Shown piece by piece: positions 33,175 to 41,749 of a stretch of DNA of 64,000 nucleotides. The notes beneath the pieces are model-generated. The model worked only from the letters and a program-made list of their open reading frames with translations, was not told where the DNA came from and searched no databases. The first letter of the stretch is position 1, and the number at the start of each line of letters is the position of its first letter. The translations under genes were made by a program, and so were the position numbers. Source of the stretch: Kitasatospora phosalacinea. GTDB lineage: Bacteria > Actinomycetota > Actinomycetes > Streptomycetales > Streptomycetaceae. Where the stretch lies: the NCBI RefSeq assembly GCF_030268885.1, contig NZ_BSSA01000012.1, positions 1 to 64,000 on the forward strand, read 5' to 3'.

Positions 33175-33880
33175 ACCACTGACCACCTCGGCTACGAGAG
33201 GCACGACAAGGCCGGGGTCTGCGGCGGCAACTCCCGCAACGGGGTCCGGTCGAAGACCGTGCTGACGGACGTCGATCCGGTCGGGATCGCCGTGCCGCGC
33301 ACTCGCGAGGGCTCCTTCGAGCCGCAGGTCGTCAAGAAGCGCCAGCGGCGACCGTCCGGCGTCGACGAAACGGTGCTGTCCCTCTCAGCCCGTCGAGAAC
33401 CGCGGCGTCGAGGACGTGTGCCCGGTCGTCTGCGACGGCCTGAAGGGCCTGCCGGACGCCATCGGCACGATCCGGCCGCAGGCGATCACGCGGACCTGCG
33501 TCGTCCACCTGATGCGCGTCGGCTTCCGCTACGCGACCCGCCGGGACCGGGACAAGGTCCCGGAGGCGCTCAAGCCCGTCTGCGCCGCCCCGACCCAGGA
33601 CGCCGTCCAGGAGCGGTTCCGGCAGTTCGACGTCGAGATCCGCCGCGTCGTCCGCACGACGAACGCAATCGAGTCGGTCAACGCCCGCATCCACAAGGCC
33701 GTCCGGGCCCGCGGGCACTCCTCCGACGAGCAGGCGGCCCTGAAGTGCGTCTCCACGGCCGTCATGAGCCTCGGCCCCACCGGCCAGGGACGCAACCGCG
33801 GGACCATGCGATGGAAGCCCGCCCTCCAGGCATTCGCCATCGCCTTCGACGGCCGACTCTCCATCGTTCGCCGAGGACTC
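33175..33880 (+). pseudogene. decayed IS256-family transposase with two internal deletions
   Basis: The N-terminal block (DHLGYERHDKAGVCGGNSRN, KTVLTDVDPVGIAVPRTREG, then SFEPQVVKKRQRR) is in one frame. About 120 codons of the catalytic core are missing, and the next block (NRGVEDVCPVVCDGLKGLPD, ITRTCVVHLMRVGFR) is in another frame. A second gap removes the segment before FDVEIRRVVRTTNAIESVNA, which carries the conserved final Glu, then MRWKPALQAFAIAFDGRL. Only remnants of the DDE triad remain, so it cannot transpose. No terminal repeats were identified with confidence. Confidence 0.85.
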
Positions 33881-34034
33881 ACACGGCATCGGATACACCA
33901 GCCACTGGACACACCCCCTCCTTGGGTGCGTGCGAGATCGGCCGAGCGCACGGCTCCCTCTCCGGGCCCGCCCCGTCCGGACCCGTTCGGTTCGCCCCCT
34001 TGACTCGTCCCGGACAACCTGCCACGGTTTGCGC

Positions 34035-34072
34035 AAAGATGCTCCGATGAGTCACTTATCAAGCATCTTTGA
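34035..34072. promoter_or_regulatory. 10-bp inverted repeat upstream of the alpha-galactosidase gene
   Basis: CAAAGATGCT (34035-34044) and AGCATCTTTG (34063-34072) are exact complements, 18 bases apart, ending 28 bases before the start codon. It could be an operator or a leader hairpin. Confidence 0.6.
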
Positions 34073-34100
34073 ACACACCCTCCTGCGTTCCGGAGCTCCC

Positions 34101-35906
34101 ATGAGACTTGATCGACGGCTGGCCGGGCTCGCCTCCGCTGCCCTGACGGCCACCGCACTCACCGTGGTTGCCCCGCCGGTGGCGACTGCCGACACCGTGG
34201 CCGCGAACACCAGCACCCCGATCGGCGAGAAGCCGATGATGGGGTTCAACAACTGGGCGCGCTTCACCTGCGCGGCCCAGGCCCGCCTGGACGGCACGAG
34301 GAGCGGCTACTCCTTCCAGCAGTTCATGCAGGACCAGGCCAAGGCCATGAAGGACACCGGCCTGGTCGCGGCCGGCTACACCAACCTGACCGTCGACGAC
34401 TGCTGGATGCAGCGCACCAGCGCCGGCTACCTGCACGGAGCCGCCACCTGGGGCGGCAGCTCCCAGCCGGGATTCGACTGGGAGCTGACCGGTTACGCCG
34501 ACTACCTCCACGGCCTCGGCATGGAGGCCGGCCTCTACAGCACCTCCGGCGTCAACACCTGTCAGGGCGTGCCGGGCGGCGTGATGGGCCACGAGCAGGC
34601 CGACGCCACCTCGCTGGCGTACTGGGGCATCGACTCGCTCAAGCTCGACAACTGCGGCACCAACAGCGGCAATCGGCAGCAGGAGTTCACCGCCATGGCG
34701 AACGCCCTGAAGACCGCCACCGCCGGCACCAGCCGCAAGATCCTCTTCAACGAGTCCGCCCCCGCCGGATACGGCCCGACCAGTGCCGAGAAGTACAACT
34801 CGATGGACTGGGTGCGCGGCCTCGGACAGATGTGGCGGGTGAGCCCCGACATCCAGGTCTGGCACTCCGACCAGCCCGACTCCGCCTGGAACTGGCCGCA
34901 CGGCGGCGACTACTACGAGGGCGGCGTCTACCAGAACCTCAACGACACCGTGGCCCTCGCCCGCTACAACGGCCCCGGCAACCACAACGACGCCGACATG
35001 CTCCTGATCGGCGACAACAACCAGCTCACCCTCGCCGAGCAGCGCAGCCAGTTCGCCCTCTGGTCCGCGATGGGATCCCCCCTCATGATCAGCTCCGACG
35101 TCCGCAGGATGGCGGCCGACCCGGCCGCCTACGCCCCGCAGCTGGCCATCCTCAAGAACACCGACATCATCGCCGTCGACCAGGACTCCCTGGGGGCGGG
35201 CGGCTACCTCGCCTCCCGCACCAACGCCTCGGCAACCGCCGGGATCGACGTCGTGGTCAAGCCCCTGGCCGGCGGCCGCCGCGCCGTGGCCGTCCTCAAC
35301 AAGAACGCCACGGCGACCACCTACACGCTCAACCTGGCCAACGTCGGCTTCGGCAACACCGGTTGCACCCGCACCGCCCGCGACCTGTGGTCGCACACCG
35401 ACCTGCCGGTGCAGTCCGCCGTCACGACGACGATCGCCGCCCACGACACCGCCATGTACACCATCGACCCGGGCAGTTGCGGCTCCGCCGTCCCCGTCGG
35501 ACAGATCCAGGCCCCGCAGGCCGGCTTCCAGGCCTCCGCCCTCTGCCTCGACGCCTACGGCGGCGCGACGACCGGGACGAAGGTCGCCCTCTACGGCTGC
35601 ACGGGCAACGGGAACCAGCAGTGGCAGCGCCGGGCCGACGGCCTGATCTCCTCCCTGCAGAACCCCGCCCTGTGCATCTCCGGCGGCTCCACCGCCCTCA
35701 CCCTTGCCGGCTGCAACAGCGGCGACACGAAGCAGCGGTGGACCTACAACCGGCAAGGACAGCTCCGCCTGGCCGACGGCACCTGCATGGACATCACCGG
35801 CTCCGACTTCACTGACACCACCGCCGCGGTCAAGACCTACGCCTGCGGCGCCCACCAGCCCAACCAGTCCTGGAGCGCCCCCTTCGCCACCCCGCCCGCT
35901 CCCTGA
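34101..35906 (+). CDS. secreted alpha-galactosidase (GH27) with ricin-type CBM13
   Basis: 601 aa from ATG 34101 (CCGGAG upstream). The Sec signal covers residues 1-30 (cleavage near VATA/DT). The GH27 barrel has MMGFNNWARFTC, NLTVDDCWM, GIDSLKLDNCG with the Asp nucleophile and GSPLMISSDVRRM with the acid/base Asp, then the C-terminal beta domain. Residues about 470-595 form a ricin-B lectin module (SALCLDAYGGATTGTKVALY, NPALCISGGSTALTLAGC, TCMDITGSDFTDTTA; QxW sites). It releases terminal alpha-galactose from galactomannan or raffinose-type sugars outside the cell. No sugar transporter or regulator is adjacent. Confidence 0.95.
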   Translation: MRLDRRLAGLASAALTATALTVVAPPVATADTVAANTSTPIGEKPMMGFNNWARFTCAAQARLDGTRSGYSFQQFMQDQAKAMKDTGLVAAGYTNLTVDDCWMQRTSAGYLHGAATWGGSSQPGFDWELTGYADYLHGLGMEAGLYSTSGVNTCQGVPGGVMGHEQADATSLAYWGIDSLKLDNCGTNSGNRQQEFTAMANALKTATAGTSRKILFNESAPAGYGPTSAEKYNSMDWVRGLGQMWRVSPDIQVWHSDQPDSAWNWPHGGDYYEGGVYQNLNDTVALARYNGPGNHNDADMLLIGDNNQLTLAEQRSQFALWSAMGSPLMISSDVRRMAADPAAYAPQLAILKNTDIIAVDQDSLGAGGYLASRTNASATAGIDVVVKPLAGGRRAVAVLNKNATATTYTLNLANVGFGNTGCTRTARDLWSHTDLPVQSAVTTTIAAHDTAMYTIDPGSCGSAVPVGQIQAPQAGFQASALCLDAYGGATTGTKVALYGCTGNGNQQWQRRADGLISSLQNPALCISGGSTALTLAGCNSGDTKQRWTYNRQGQLRLADGTCMDITGSDFTDTTAAVKTYACGAHQPNQSWSAPFATPPAP

Positions 35907-35923
35907 CCGGCCCGTCGCCACCC

Positions 35924-35952
35924 GCGCTCCGTGCCCGGCGGGCACGGAGCGC
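35924..35952 (+). terminator. 13-bp stem, 3-base loop
   Basis: GCGCTCCGTGCCC (35924-35936) and its complement (35940-35952), 17 bases after the alpha-galactosidase stop. Confidence 0.85.
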
Positions 35953-36523
35953 ACGGCTGCGTGCGGTCCCGTCGGAGGACGTTTCATCCCGTTGTCCGGT
36001 CGCGAGGTTCCGGGCTGACGGCGGCTCAGGTGCCACGCCGTGTCGAGGTGCTCTCGCCGGTGAGCCTTGCGGATGGTGGTGCGGCAGGTGGCGCCAGGGG
36101 ACGCAGGTACAGTTCACGTGGAGGACCGCGTCCAGCAGGCTCCGCAGTCCGGCGGTCGGCCGATGTCCAGCCTTCACGTCCGTGAGGTGTGCAGGGGACC
36201 GTTCTGAACAGTACCCCCCTCCGTCTGGCCTGCGTGCCGGGCCCCGGTGCCGAACTCGACCGGGTCCTGGCCTTCACCTCCGGGGAGCCCGTAAGGCTGC
36301 TGCCCCCGACGACTACCGGGCGGAAGCCGCCCGACGCCGCTACCGCCCCGAGCGGACCTGGGCGGCCTGGGCCCCCGACGCCCGGCACCTGCCCCGGGCC
36401 GGGCGGGACGGGACAGGGGTGGCATGGTGGGCCTGCACCGGCCGTGCGGGGGGCTGCGCAGCCGGCCGGCGTGTGCGGGATCGGTCGTGGAACTCCGTAC
36501 GGCCGCCGGGTTGTCCGGCCCTG
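35953..36523. other. non-coding or decayed region
   Basis: Apart from the transposase-like fragment at 36040-36177, no gene is supportable. Around 36310-36410 a plus-strand frame reads DDYRAEAARRRYRPERTWA, with protein-like character but no start, so it may be a fragment. Confidence 0.4.
36040..36177 (-). pseudogene. possible IS5/IS4-type transposase N-terminal fragment
   Basis: The minus strand encodes RPTAGLRSLLDAVLHVNC and TCVPWRHLPHHHPQGSP, resembling the LRxxxxAILYxxRTGxxWRxLPHDxPPW block of IS5/IS4-type transposases. It is only about 45 codons long and the rest of the gene is missing. Similarity is judged by eye and is weak. Confidence 0.35.
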
Positions 36524-37024
36524 TCAGGGTGACTCCGTTCCGCCGGAAGGGACCACCCCGTCGTCCCGGCCTGCCGCGGGCCCCTCGGCCCTACGGATGA
36601 CTTCGCCGGCGGCGTTTCGCACGTCGTCGAGCACGCCGCCGGCCCACGGCCCTGTCGTCGTGTCGGAGAGGTCGCTGCCCAGCATGCCGGTGAGCACGGT
36701 GGCGGCACGGGCCATGGCGGCCGCCAGCGTACCGACGGCGTCGGCGACGGGATCGATCCAGCTGTCACCCGTCTCGTCGGAGACGACCGCCACTGCCACC
36801 TGGTCAACGTCGTAGAAGGTCCTGCTGGCATCGCGCGCCGCGGCCAGGATCCCGAACAACCGGTCGGCGAGCGCATCCCGTGCCCGCAGCACCGGCTGCC
36901 TCGGGCAGGTCATCGAATCGTGGCCGAGCACGACCTCGACCTCCCGTGCGATCGCCACGGCCTTGTCCACGAACCGCTGATTGGCTTCCGTGCTCTTCCT
37001 CGCCCACTCGCTCTCGAACGTCAT
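36524..37024 (-). CDS. hypothetical protein
   Basis: 166 aa from ATG 37022-37024. The product is largely helical and Ala-rich (STEANQRFVDKAVAIAREVE, LFGILAAARDASRTFYDVDQ, TLAAAMARAATVLTGMLGSD), acidic, without signal peptide or recognised motif. Codon usage is host-like, which favours a real gene. It faces a broken lipoprotein fragment on the other strand; no operon partner. Confidence 0.55.
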   Translation of the reverse strand: MTFESEWARKSTEANQRFVDKAVAIAREVEVVLGHDSMTCPRQPVLRARDALADRLFGILAAARDASRTFYDVDQVAVAVVSDETGDSWIDPVADAVGTLAAAMARAATVLTGMLGSDLSDTTTGPWAGGVLDDVRNAAGEVIRRAEGPAAGRDDGVVPSGGTESP

Positions 37025-37077
37025 TCGACGATTATGGGCGGGCGCCGTCAGGCCCCGCGACGGCCGGCTACGGCTTG

Positions 37078-37395
37078 TTGACGGGTCGAGAGCGGACTTG
37101 GATCCTGCATTGGGAGGGATCCCGCAGCGCCTACCGTGAGGGGGAGCTCTACGTCAGCGTTGCCCGCGCCTCCTACGACCGGCAGTCCTTCCGTGACGTC
37201 GTCGCCCGGACCAAGGGGCAGCCCGTCACGGAGCCCGGACTCGGCGACGCGGCGTACAGCTTCCACGTGCAGGGGGACTCGCAGGACTTCGTCCTGCTCG
37301 ACGTCCTCAAGGACGGCAGGCTGGTGCAGATCACGGCGCCCTCCGCCGAGGAGGCCCGGAAGGCCGCTTCGACGGTGCTGGCACAACTGGGCTGA
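37078..37395 (+). pseudogene. C-terminal fragment of a lipoprotein-like gene
   Basis: The frame encodes REGELYVSVARASYDRQSF, then PGLGDAAYSFHVQG and RLVQITAPSAEEARKAASTV, the kind of C-terminal domain found in actinobacterial DUF3558-like lipoproteins. No start codon, signal or lipobox exists upstream; that region is occupied by the opposite-strand gene. Probably the tail of a gene whose 5' part was lost. Confidence 0.5.
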
Positions 37396-37681
37396 TCGCA
37401 CCCCGCCCGGACGAGCAGCCCGAGCACCCCGGCACGCCCGGCGTCGAGCCACCGGCCGCCCCGGCCGGGGCAGGAGGTGCTGCACGTGGGTGGCTCGAGC
37501 TCCCGCCCCCTCGCTGATCGAGGGGGCCGCGTCGACCGTGCTCGGTTGGTGGACGTGACCTCGGCGTGACGGACGGGATGCGAATCGGTGCGCCGGGCGG
37601 CGGGGTGCAGGTCGAGCACGACGGGTACGACAGGGGGCGGCTTGCCCACCGGTCGGGCGGCAAGCCGTCCGGGAGTCTCGG

Positions 37682-37873
37682 CTACTGCGGCGGGGTGTCC
37701 TGCGTCCCCTCGTTGCCCAGCTGTTCCTTGAGCCTGTCCTGAGCGGTGTCGACCTGGCCGCTGTACTTGCCCTGGGTCTTCTCGTCAGCGAAGTCCCCTG
37801 CCTTGTCGATACCCCGCGAGGCCTGGTCCTCGTGGCCCTTGAGCATTTGCTTCAGCTTGTCCATGACCGACAT
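37682..37873 (-). CDS. MT0933-like antitoxin family protein
   Basis: 63 aa from ATG 37871-37873, with GAGGAG seven bases upstream; an in-frame extension to 37942 lacks a site. The sequence MSVMDKLKQMLKGHEDQA, GIDKAGDFADEKTQGKY, VDTAQDRLKEQLGN is the lysine-rich helical repeat pattern of the MT0933 antitoxin family. In Mycobacterium the partner is a small adjacent toxin gene; none is visible here on either side, so this is an orphan antitoxin or acts as a general stress protein of CsbD-like character. Confidence 0.75.
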   Translation of the reverse strand: MSVMDKLKQMLKGHEDQASRGIDKAGDFADEKTQGKYSGQVDTAQDRLKEQLGNEGTQDTPPQ

Positions 37874-38442
37874 GTCCACACTCCTCGAAGCCGGTTCATC
37901 AGCAGTGGATCCCAGGATCACTCCCCGCGGCTGCAACCGCATCCGAGGAATCCTGCCCGGCCTCCTCCGCCGCGCCGTCCCGACCGGTGCCGCCCGTCCC
38001 GAAGACCTGCTGCCGCACGGCTCCGGCTCGGCGGAGGACGGGACGTGCGCCAGCAGGGGACGAGGTGCGCCTGCCGCGGCCGCGCCCGCGGTGCCCGCTG
38101 CCCGGTGGACTGGGCCGTCCGTCGTGGGCCGTGTTCCACCTGCCGAGGAAGGGGCTGCCGACGTTGATTCGGTACTCGGACGTCGAGTGGACGGTGAAGG
38201 TCACCGTGCAGCTGCCGCCGACCGGGACCGAGGACGGCGGCAGTTGCGAGGAGGCCCGCGGGCGGAGTGGCGGCCGGCCTGGTGGGGCGGTCGATGGCGG
38301 GTCTCCGACTGTTCGTTCGCACGGCGGCGGACCGGTGTACCAGGTCACGCCTTCGTAGCCGAGGCGGCCGCGGCGGTGTTGTCCCGCGGCCGCTGCGGGT
38401 GCGGCCGGAGGCGTCGCGACAGGGGTGCAGTACGGCGCAGCG
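37874..38442. other. 569-bp region without a supportable gene
   Basis: Several open frames cross it on both strands but none has natural composition plus a ribosome site. A plus-strand segment (38145-38250) reads PRKGLPTLIRYSDVEWTVKV, which may be a gene scrap. Confidence 0.45.
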
Positions 38443-38781
38443 TCACCGGCCGGTCGGTCGGTGCGGCAGGTCGTGGACGTCGTCCAGGGCGCGCAGACTG
38501 CCCTCCCAGCGGTGGCGGCGTTCCGGGAGGGTCTGCTCCCACCAGGGGGTTCCCCGCTCGCCCAGGCCGACCTTGGCCAGCTGCACCCGGGCCCGGGCGG
38601 CCTGCTCCGCGTCCCGGTCGTCGCCGGTGCGGGCCAGGGCCCGGCGGGCCGCCATCAGGTGGCGGGTCAGCTGCTCCCGGACCCCGTCCGGCAGTTCGGG
38701 GTCGCTCGCCCGCCAGCGTCGGCCGCCGATCACGACGTAGCGGCCGTCGGGTGTGCGCTCGACCTGCTCGTTCCTCGCCAT
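38443..38781 (-). CDS. conserved small actinobacterial protein
   Basis: 112 aa from ATG 38779-38781. The pattern VERTPDGRYVVIGGRRWRAS, ARRALARTGDDRDAEQAARA, KVGLGERGTPWWEQT is familiar from small streptomycete proteins, sometimes named 'biopolymer transporter Tol' in annotations, a name without support here: there is no membrane span. Charged and helical. Function unknown. Confidence 0.7.
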   Translation of the reverse strand: MARNEQVERTPDGRYVVIGGRRWRASDPELPDGVREQLTRHLMAARRALARTGDDRDAEQAARARVQLAKVGLGERGTPWWEQTLPERRHRWEGSLRALDDVHDLPHRPTGR

Positions 38782-38952
38782 GGGGCCATGGTCCCCCGGC
38801 TGGTGGCCGGGCACGCTTCGGTCCGTCCCGCCGACGGGCTGCCCGCACGCCCGCCCCGAGCCGGCCGGTGCGACCGACGGCCGGGCCCGCCGCCGCTCCG
38901 CGCAGCAGCACGGCCACCTCGCCGACGCGGCGGCGCTGGGGCGGCGCACGAC

Positions 38953-38990
38953 GTCCGGGGCCCCGCGTCGCTGGACGCGGGGCCCCGGAC
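38953..38990. terminator. 17-bp perfect stem, 4-base loop
   Basis: GTCCGGGGCCCCGCGTC (38953-38969) pairs exactly with 38974-38990 around GCTG. It is 17 bases past the stop of the PRC-barrel gene on the minus strand. Confidence 0.9.
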
Positions 38991-39007
38991 GGCCCGGACC
39001 TGGTGGG

Positions 39008-39358
39008 TCAGACGGCGGTGCCGCCGTAGTAGCCGCCGACCTGGTTGCGGTAGGCCGGGTCGTCGGCGTGCTTGTCCCGGTCGTACTCCGGGGAGTTCTT
39101 CACCTCGTCCTGGGTGCGGTTGACCCACACCGTCTTCTCCGCGTCGTCGACCCGGGTGATGGTGCCCGCCGGGAGCAGCACCTCGCGGCCGAAGATCCAC
39201 GGGCCGGTGTCGACCACGATGTAGCCCGCGCCGACGTCCACGGTGTGCTTGTCGACCTTCCCGATGTGCCCGTCCGTCGCCTCGACCCGGTACCCGGTCA
39301 GGTCCGCGCCCGCGGCGTAGCCCTCGGCACCTTCGTAGCCCCACATCGCCTCGGTCAT
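39008..39358 (-). CDS. PRC-barrel domain protein (paralogue)
   Basis: 116 aa from ATG 39356-39358 with GAGGAGGCAGCAG upstream. The barrel (LTGYRVEATDGHIGKVDKH, YIVVDTGPWIFGREVLLPAG) and tail (VWVNRTQDEVKNSPEYD, GGYYGG) align end to end with the gene at 32693-33040, with conserved VDTGxWIFGR, PAGT and a YY C-terminus. Role unknown; family members are linked to stress in related bacteria. Monocistronic, with a strong terminator. Confidence 0.8.
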   Translation of the reverse strand: MTEAMWGYEGAEGYAAGADLTGYRVEATDGHIGKVDKHTVDVGAGYIVVDTGPWIFGREVLLPAGTITRVDDAEKTVWVNRTQDEVKNSPEYDRDKHADDPAYRNQVGGYYGGTAV

Positions 39359-39796
39359 CTGCTGCCTCCTCGTACTCGGCGTGCCTCGTTCTCCGTACGG
39401 CACGCCGCCTGCCCGGACGCCGGGCAAACATGCCACGTCCTGTCCCACCGACCTCAACGCCCTCATCCGCCCCCGCTCCGGCCCCGCTCCGCCCCGCCCG
39501 GCGCGGGCCGGGGTCGAGGCCGCTGAGCCACGGCCAAGGCGGTACCGGCCGAGCTCCTCGTGCAGTTCCCGGCACAACGCGGCGCGACCGGGCCTGCGGC
39601 CTGCGGGCAGCGCGTGTCGTACAGCGCCGGGGCGGCGGGAGCGGCGGTGGGCCGTGGGGGCGTGCTCGCCGTCCGACGGCCCGCCGTGCAGCTCGGCCAG
39701 GGCCCACTGCTCGGTGCCCACGATAGGGGGACAGCGCGGGCAGCGCCGTCTGCCACGGGATCCGGAGCGAATCACCGTTGCGCGGAACCCCGTGGT
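39359..39796. other. 438-bp region with a possible frameshifted remnant
   Basis: On the minus strand, pieces such as WALAELHGGPSDGE and CRELHEELGRYRLG recall small streptomycete proteins that start with an HGGPxDG block. They are interrupted by out-of-frame sequence, so no intact gene is called. The promoter of the PRC-barrel gene must lie at its left end. Confidence 0.4.
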
Positions 39797-40072
39797 TCAC
39801 ACCTGCCCGTGCTCGGCGGCCCATCCGATGATGGCGACGAACGCCCGGTCGAGGCTGTTGGCGTGGCCCAGGCGCACGCTGTCACCGTGGCCCTTCCGCC
39901 CGTAGGTGTCCCATCCGCCGGCGTGGTTGACGGCCCATCCGATGGCCATGAACCCGTCGTGATAAGCGGGATGCCACAGGAAGACCGTCTCTTCTCCGAA
40001 CTCGACTTCCCTGGTCGTCCGGTACCCGGCCCTGGCCAGTTCCTTCTGCATCTTCCGCGACGGCTCCGTCAC
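39797..40072 (-). CDS. hypothetical protein
   Basis: 91 aa from GTG 40070-40072, chosen because GGGGGAG lies four bases upstream and the longer frame (to 40153) has an unnatural N-terminus. Sequence features: RKMQKELARAGYRTTREVEF, ETVFLWHPAYHDGFMAIGWA, then a Trp/Gly-rich end. Compact, soluble, no family recognised. Confidence 0.6.
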   Translation of the reverse strand: MTEPSRKMQKELARAGYRTTREVEFGEETVFLWHPAYHDGFMAIGWAVNHAGGWDTYGRKGHGDSVRLGHANSLDRAFVAIIGWAAEHGQV

Positions 40073-40521
40073 AACTCCCCCTGAGTAGACGAGTGACTTC
40101 AGGCTAGGCGCTCGACGCGAGGTGCGGAAGAAGGCTTGCTCGGGGCGATCCACCGCGGACCAGCCTGCGCGAGGACGCGCTGAAGGCGATGAACGCGATC
40201 GTTCGGACGGGGGCGGCGACGCACGGGGACCGGTGCGTCGACCTCCACACCTCCGGCGTGGGCCACGACGTGTGCGCGCCCGGGGACACCCGGTGGACCG
40301 GAGGCATCTGCGGCGACGCCGGGCCCTCTGGCCGACCGCGTTCCCCGGCCTGCGTTCGACTGCGCCGCCAAGGGCGTGTTGGCGGCCGTGTCCGGCGCGC
40401 CGGTGGTGGTTCCTGCACGTCAGTCGGCGGGCCTATAGTGCTGGCCGACCTGCTTGACTCCTGCCGCGCCCGCGGCGCGCCCCGGCGCCGCGCGGCCTCC
40501 CACGTTCTGGAGCCGCCCCCG
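40073..40521. other. intergenic region containing a hydrolase scrap
   Basis: Apart from the SGNH-type fragment at 40165-40320 nothing is supportable. The right end should hold the promoter of 40522-41118. Confidence 0.4.
40165..40320 (+). pseudogene. C-terminal fragment of an SGNH/GDSL hydrolase
   Basis: The frame reads LREDALKAMNAIVRTGAATH, GDRCVDLHTSGVGHDVCAPG, DTRWTGGI, closely resembling the final segment of secreted streptomycete SGNH lipases (VDLYTPSxGHDxC, with the catalytic Asp-x-x-His region). The N-terminal GDS block is absent and no start or ribosome site is present. Confidence 0.5.
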
Positions 40522-41118
40522 ATGGCTGCTGTCTGCCCCTCGTGCTCGCTGGCCGACCGCACGGTGCCCGTTCCGACCGCGCTACAGGACCACGACGCCC
40601 CGCTGGACCGGTCGGCCCGCCGGCTGCTGGGCGTGCCGCCCGAGCCGGCCCGCGGGAGCAGGGTCTCGACGCTGTTGCTCCTGCTGGCGGTGTTGTCGGC
40701 GCTGCAGACGCTGCGCGGCCTGGTGATGCTGGTCCGGGCGGGGAGCGCGGCCGGGCTGCGCGAAGTGGTCTTCGTCGTGGTGGCCGGCGCGGTCGCGGTC
40801 GGCTCCTACTGGGCGAGTTCGGCGCTGCGCCGGGCCGGGGACCGGAAGGCGGACCGGCGGCGGGCGGCCGCGGGCGACTGGCCGGTCTCGTACGAGCAGT
40901 GGACGCTGGTGCACCAGGCGTGGCGGGCGTCCTGGCTGTGCCGGGCCTGCCGGTCCGCGTTCCTCCCGGCCGGGGCGCTGGGGGCGGACTTCCCGGCGTC
41001 CGGCCCGCTGTCGTTCGAGCACTTCAGGGACCGGCTGACCGAAACCGCCCGGCGGGCCGACCTGGCAGGCGGCTTCTCCCCCGTCGACGAACAGCCCGCC
41101 GCGGCCGCCCGTGAATGA
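40522..41118 (+). CDS. two-span membrane protein with N-terminal CxxC
   Basis: 198 aa from ATG 40522. The N-terminus has a single CPSC knuckle (MAAVCPSCSLADRTVPVP), then a Pro-rich link, two membrane spans (VSTLLLLLAVLSALQTLRGL; EVVFVVVAGAVAVGSYWASS) and a soluble C-terminus with a second CRACRS pair, which together with CPSC could form one zinc site across the membrane-proximal ends. Similar layouts occur in uncharacterised streptomycete proteins. Monocistronic. Confidence 0.7.
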   Translation: MAAVCPSCSLADRTVPVPTALQDHDAPLDRSARRLLGVPPEPARGSRVSTLLLLLAVLSALQTLRGLVMLVRAGSAAGLREVVFVVVAGAVAVGSYWASSALRRAGDRKADRRRAAAGDWPVSYEQWTLVHQAWRASWLCRACRSAFLPAGALGADFPASGPLSFEHFRDRLTETARRADLAGGFSPVDEQPAAAARE

Positions 41119-41240
41119 ACCCGCGCCCTGCGCGCTCCACCGGTGCGATCCAGTCGGCCCCTCTCGCCGGGTCCGGTTCCATGGACCGGACGAGCAGTGT
41201 CAACGTCTCCTGAAAACTGCCCCCGGCCGGTTCTCCGTGT

Positions 41241-41588
41241 TCACGCACCGATCAGCCGGGCCGCCTGCCGCGGGTCGCGCCACCCCTCGCTCTCGGCGAC
41301 GATGTGGGTTCGCGCCCACTCCGGAACGCTCGACCGGCAGTAGTACTCGTACGAGCGGCATTGCTCGCACCACTCCCAGTACCGTCCTGTCCCGCACATT
41401 GCCACCCCGCGCTCCACCCAACGCCGTTCGGGCCCGTCGATGGTGAACGCCAGCTGCAGCCTCCCCGTCCCGCAGACCGGACAGCCACCCTCGAGGGTCA
41501 CCACCTGCTCCTCGAGCATCGCGTTGCAGACGCTGCGCCACGCGACGTGGTCATCAGGCGCGTTCCAGGTGCCATCACCGGGTGTCAC
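41241..41588 (-). CDS. Cys-rich small protein, probable zinc binder
   Basis: 115 aa from GTG 41586-41588. Cys pairs (GGCPVCGTGRL, AMCGTGRYWEWCEQCRSYEY, YYC) suggest one or two zinc knuckles; the rest is soluble. The GTG start overlaps the stop of the upstream 54-aa gene (GTGA), indicating translational coupling. No family recognised. The neighbourhood is a mixture of fragments, so this may be a strain-specific pair. Confidence 0.6.
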   Translation of the reverse strand: MTPGDGTWNAPDDHVAWRSVCNAMLEEQVVTLEGGCPVCGTGRLQLAFTIDGPERRWVERGVAMCGTGRYWEWCEQCRSYEYYCRSSVPEWARTHIVAESEGWRDPRQAARLIGA

Positions 41589-41749
41589 CAGTGGTCCCCC
41601 ATTCCTCGGCCGTACGCTTCGAGCCAGTTTCCGATGCCCCACGGGGTGCAGTCCATGGAGTATTCGTGCCCATGGAACTCCACAGTGCAGGGTGAAACCG
41701 GCCCCCCATTGGCCCTCAGCTCCGCCGTGTGACAGCGAGATGGGTCCAC
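41585..41749 (-). CDS. 54-aa small protein coupled to the Cys-rich gene
   Basis: GTG 41747-41749 is the only start after an in-frame stop. The sequence is natural, not compositional: SRCHTAELRANGGPVSP, CTVEFHGHEYSMDCTPWGIG, NWLEAYGRGMGDHW. The stop TGA (41585-41587) shares bases with the GTG of the downstream Cys-rich gene. Three Cys and several His residues could bind metal. No clear Shine-Dalgarno sequence was seen, so the start is the least certain point. Confidence 0.5.
   Translation of the reverse strand: MDPSRCHTAELRANGGPVSPCTVEFHGHEYSMDCTPWGIGNWLEAYGRGMGDHW

Noticed and set aside
37508..37535. gctgatcgagggggcc resembling half of the 36-bp palindrome at 1997-2032
   Set aside because: Only half of the dyad is present and the flanks differ, so it is not called as a related element or attachment site.
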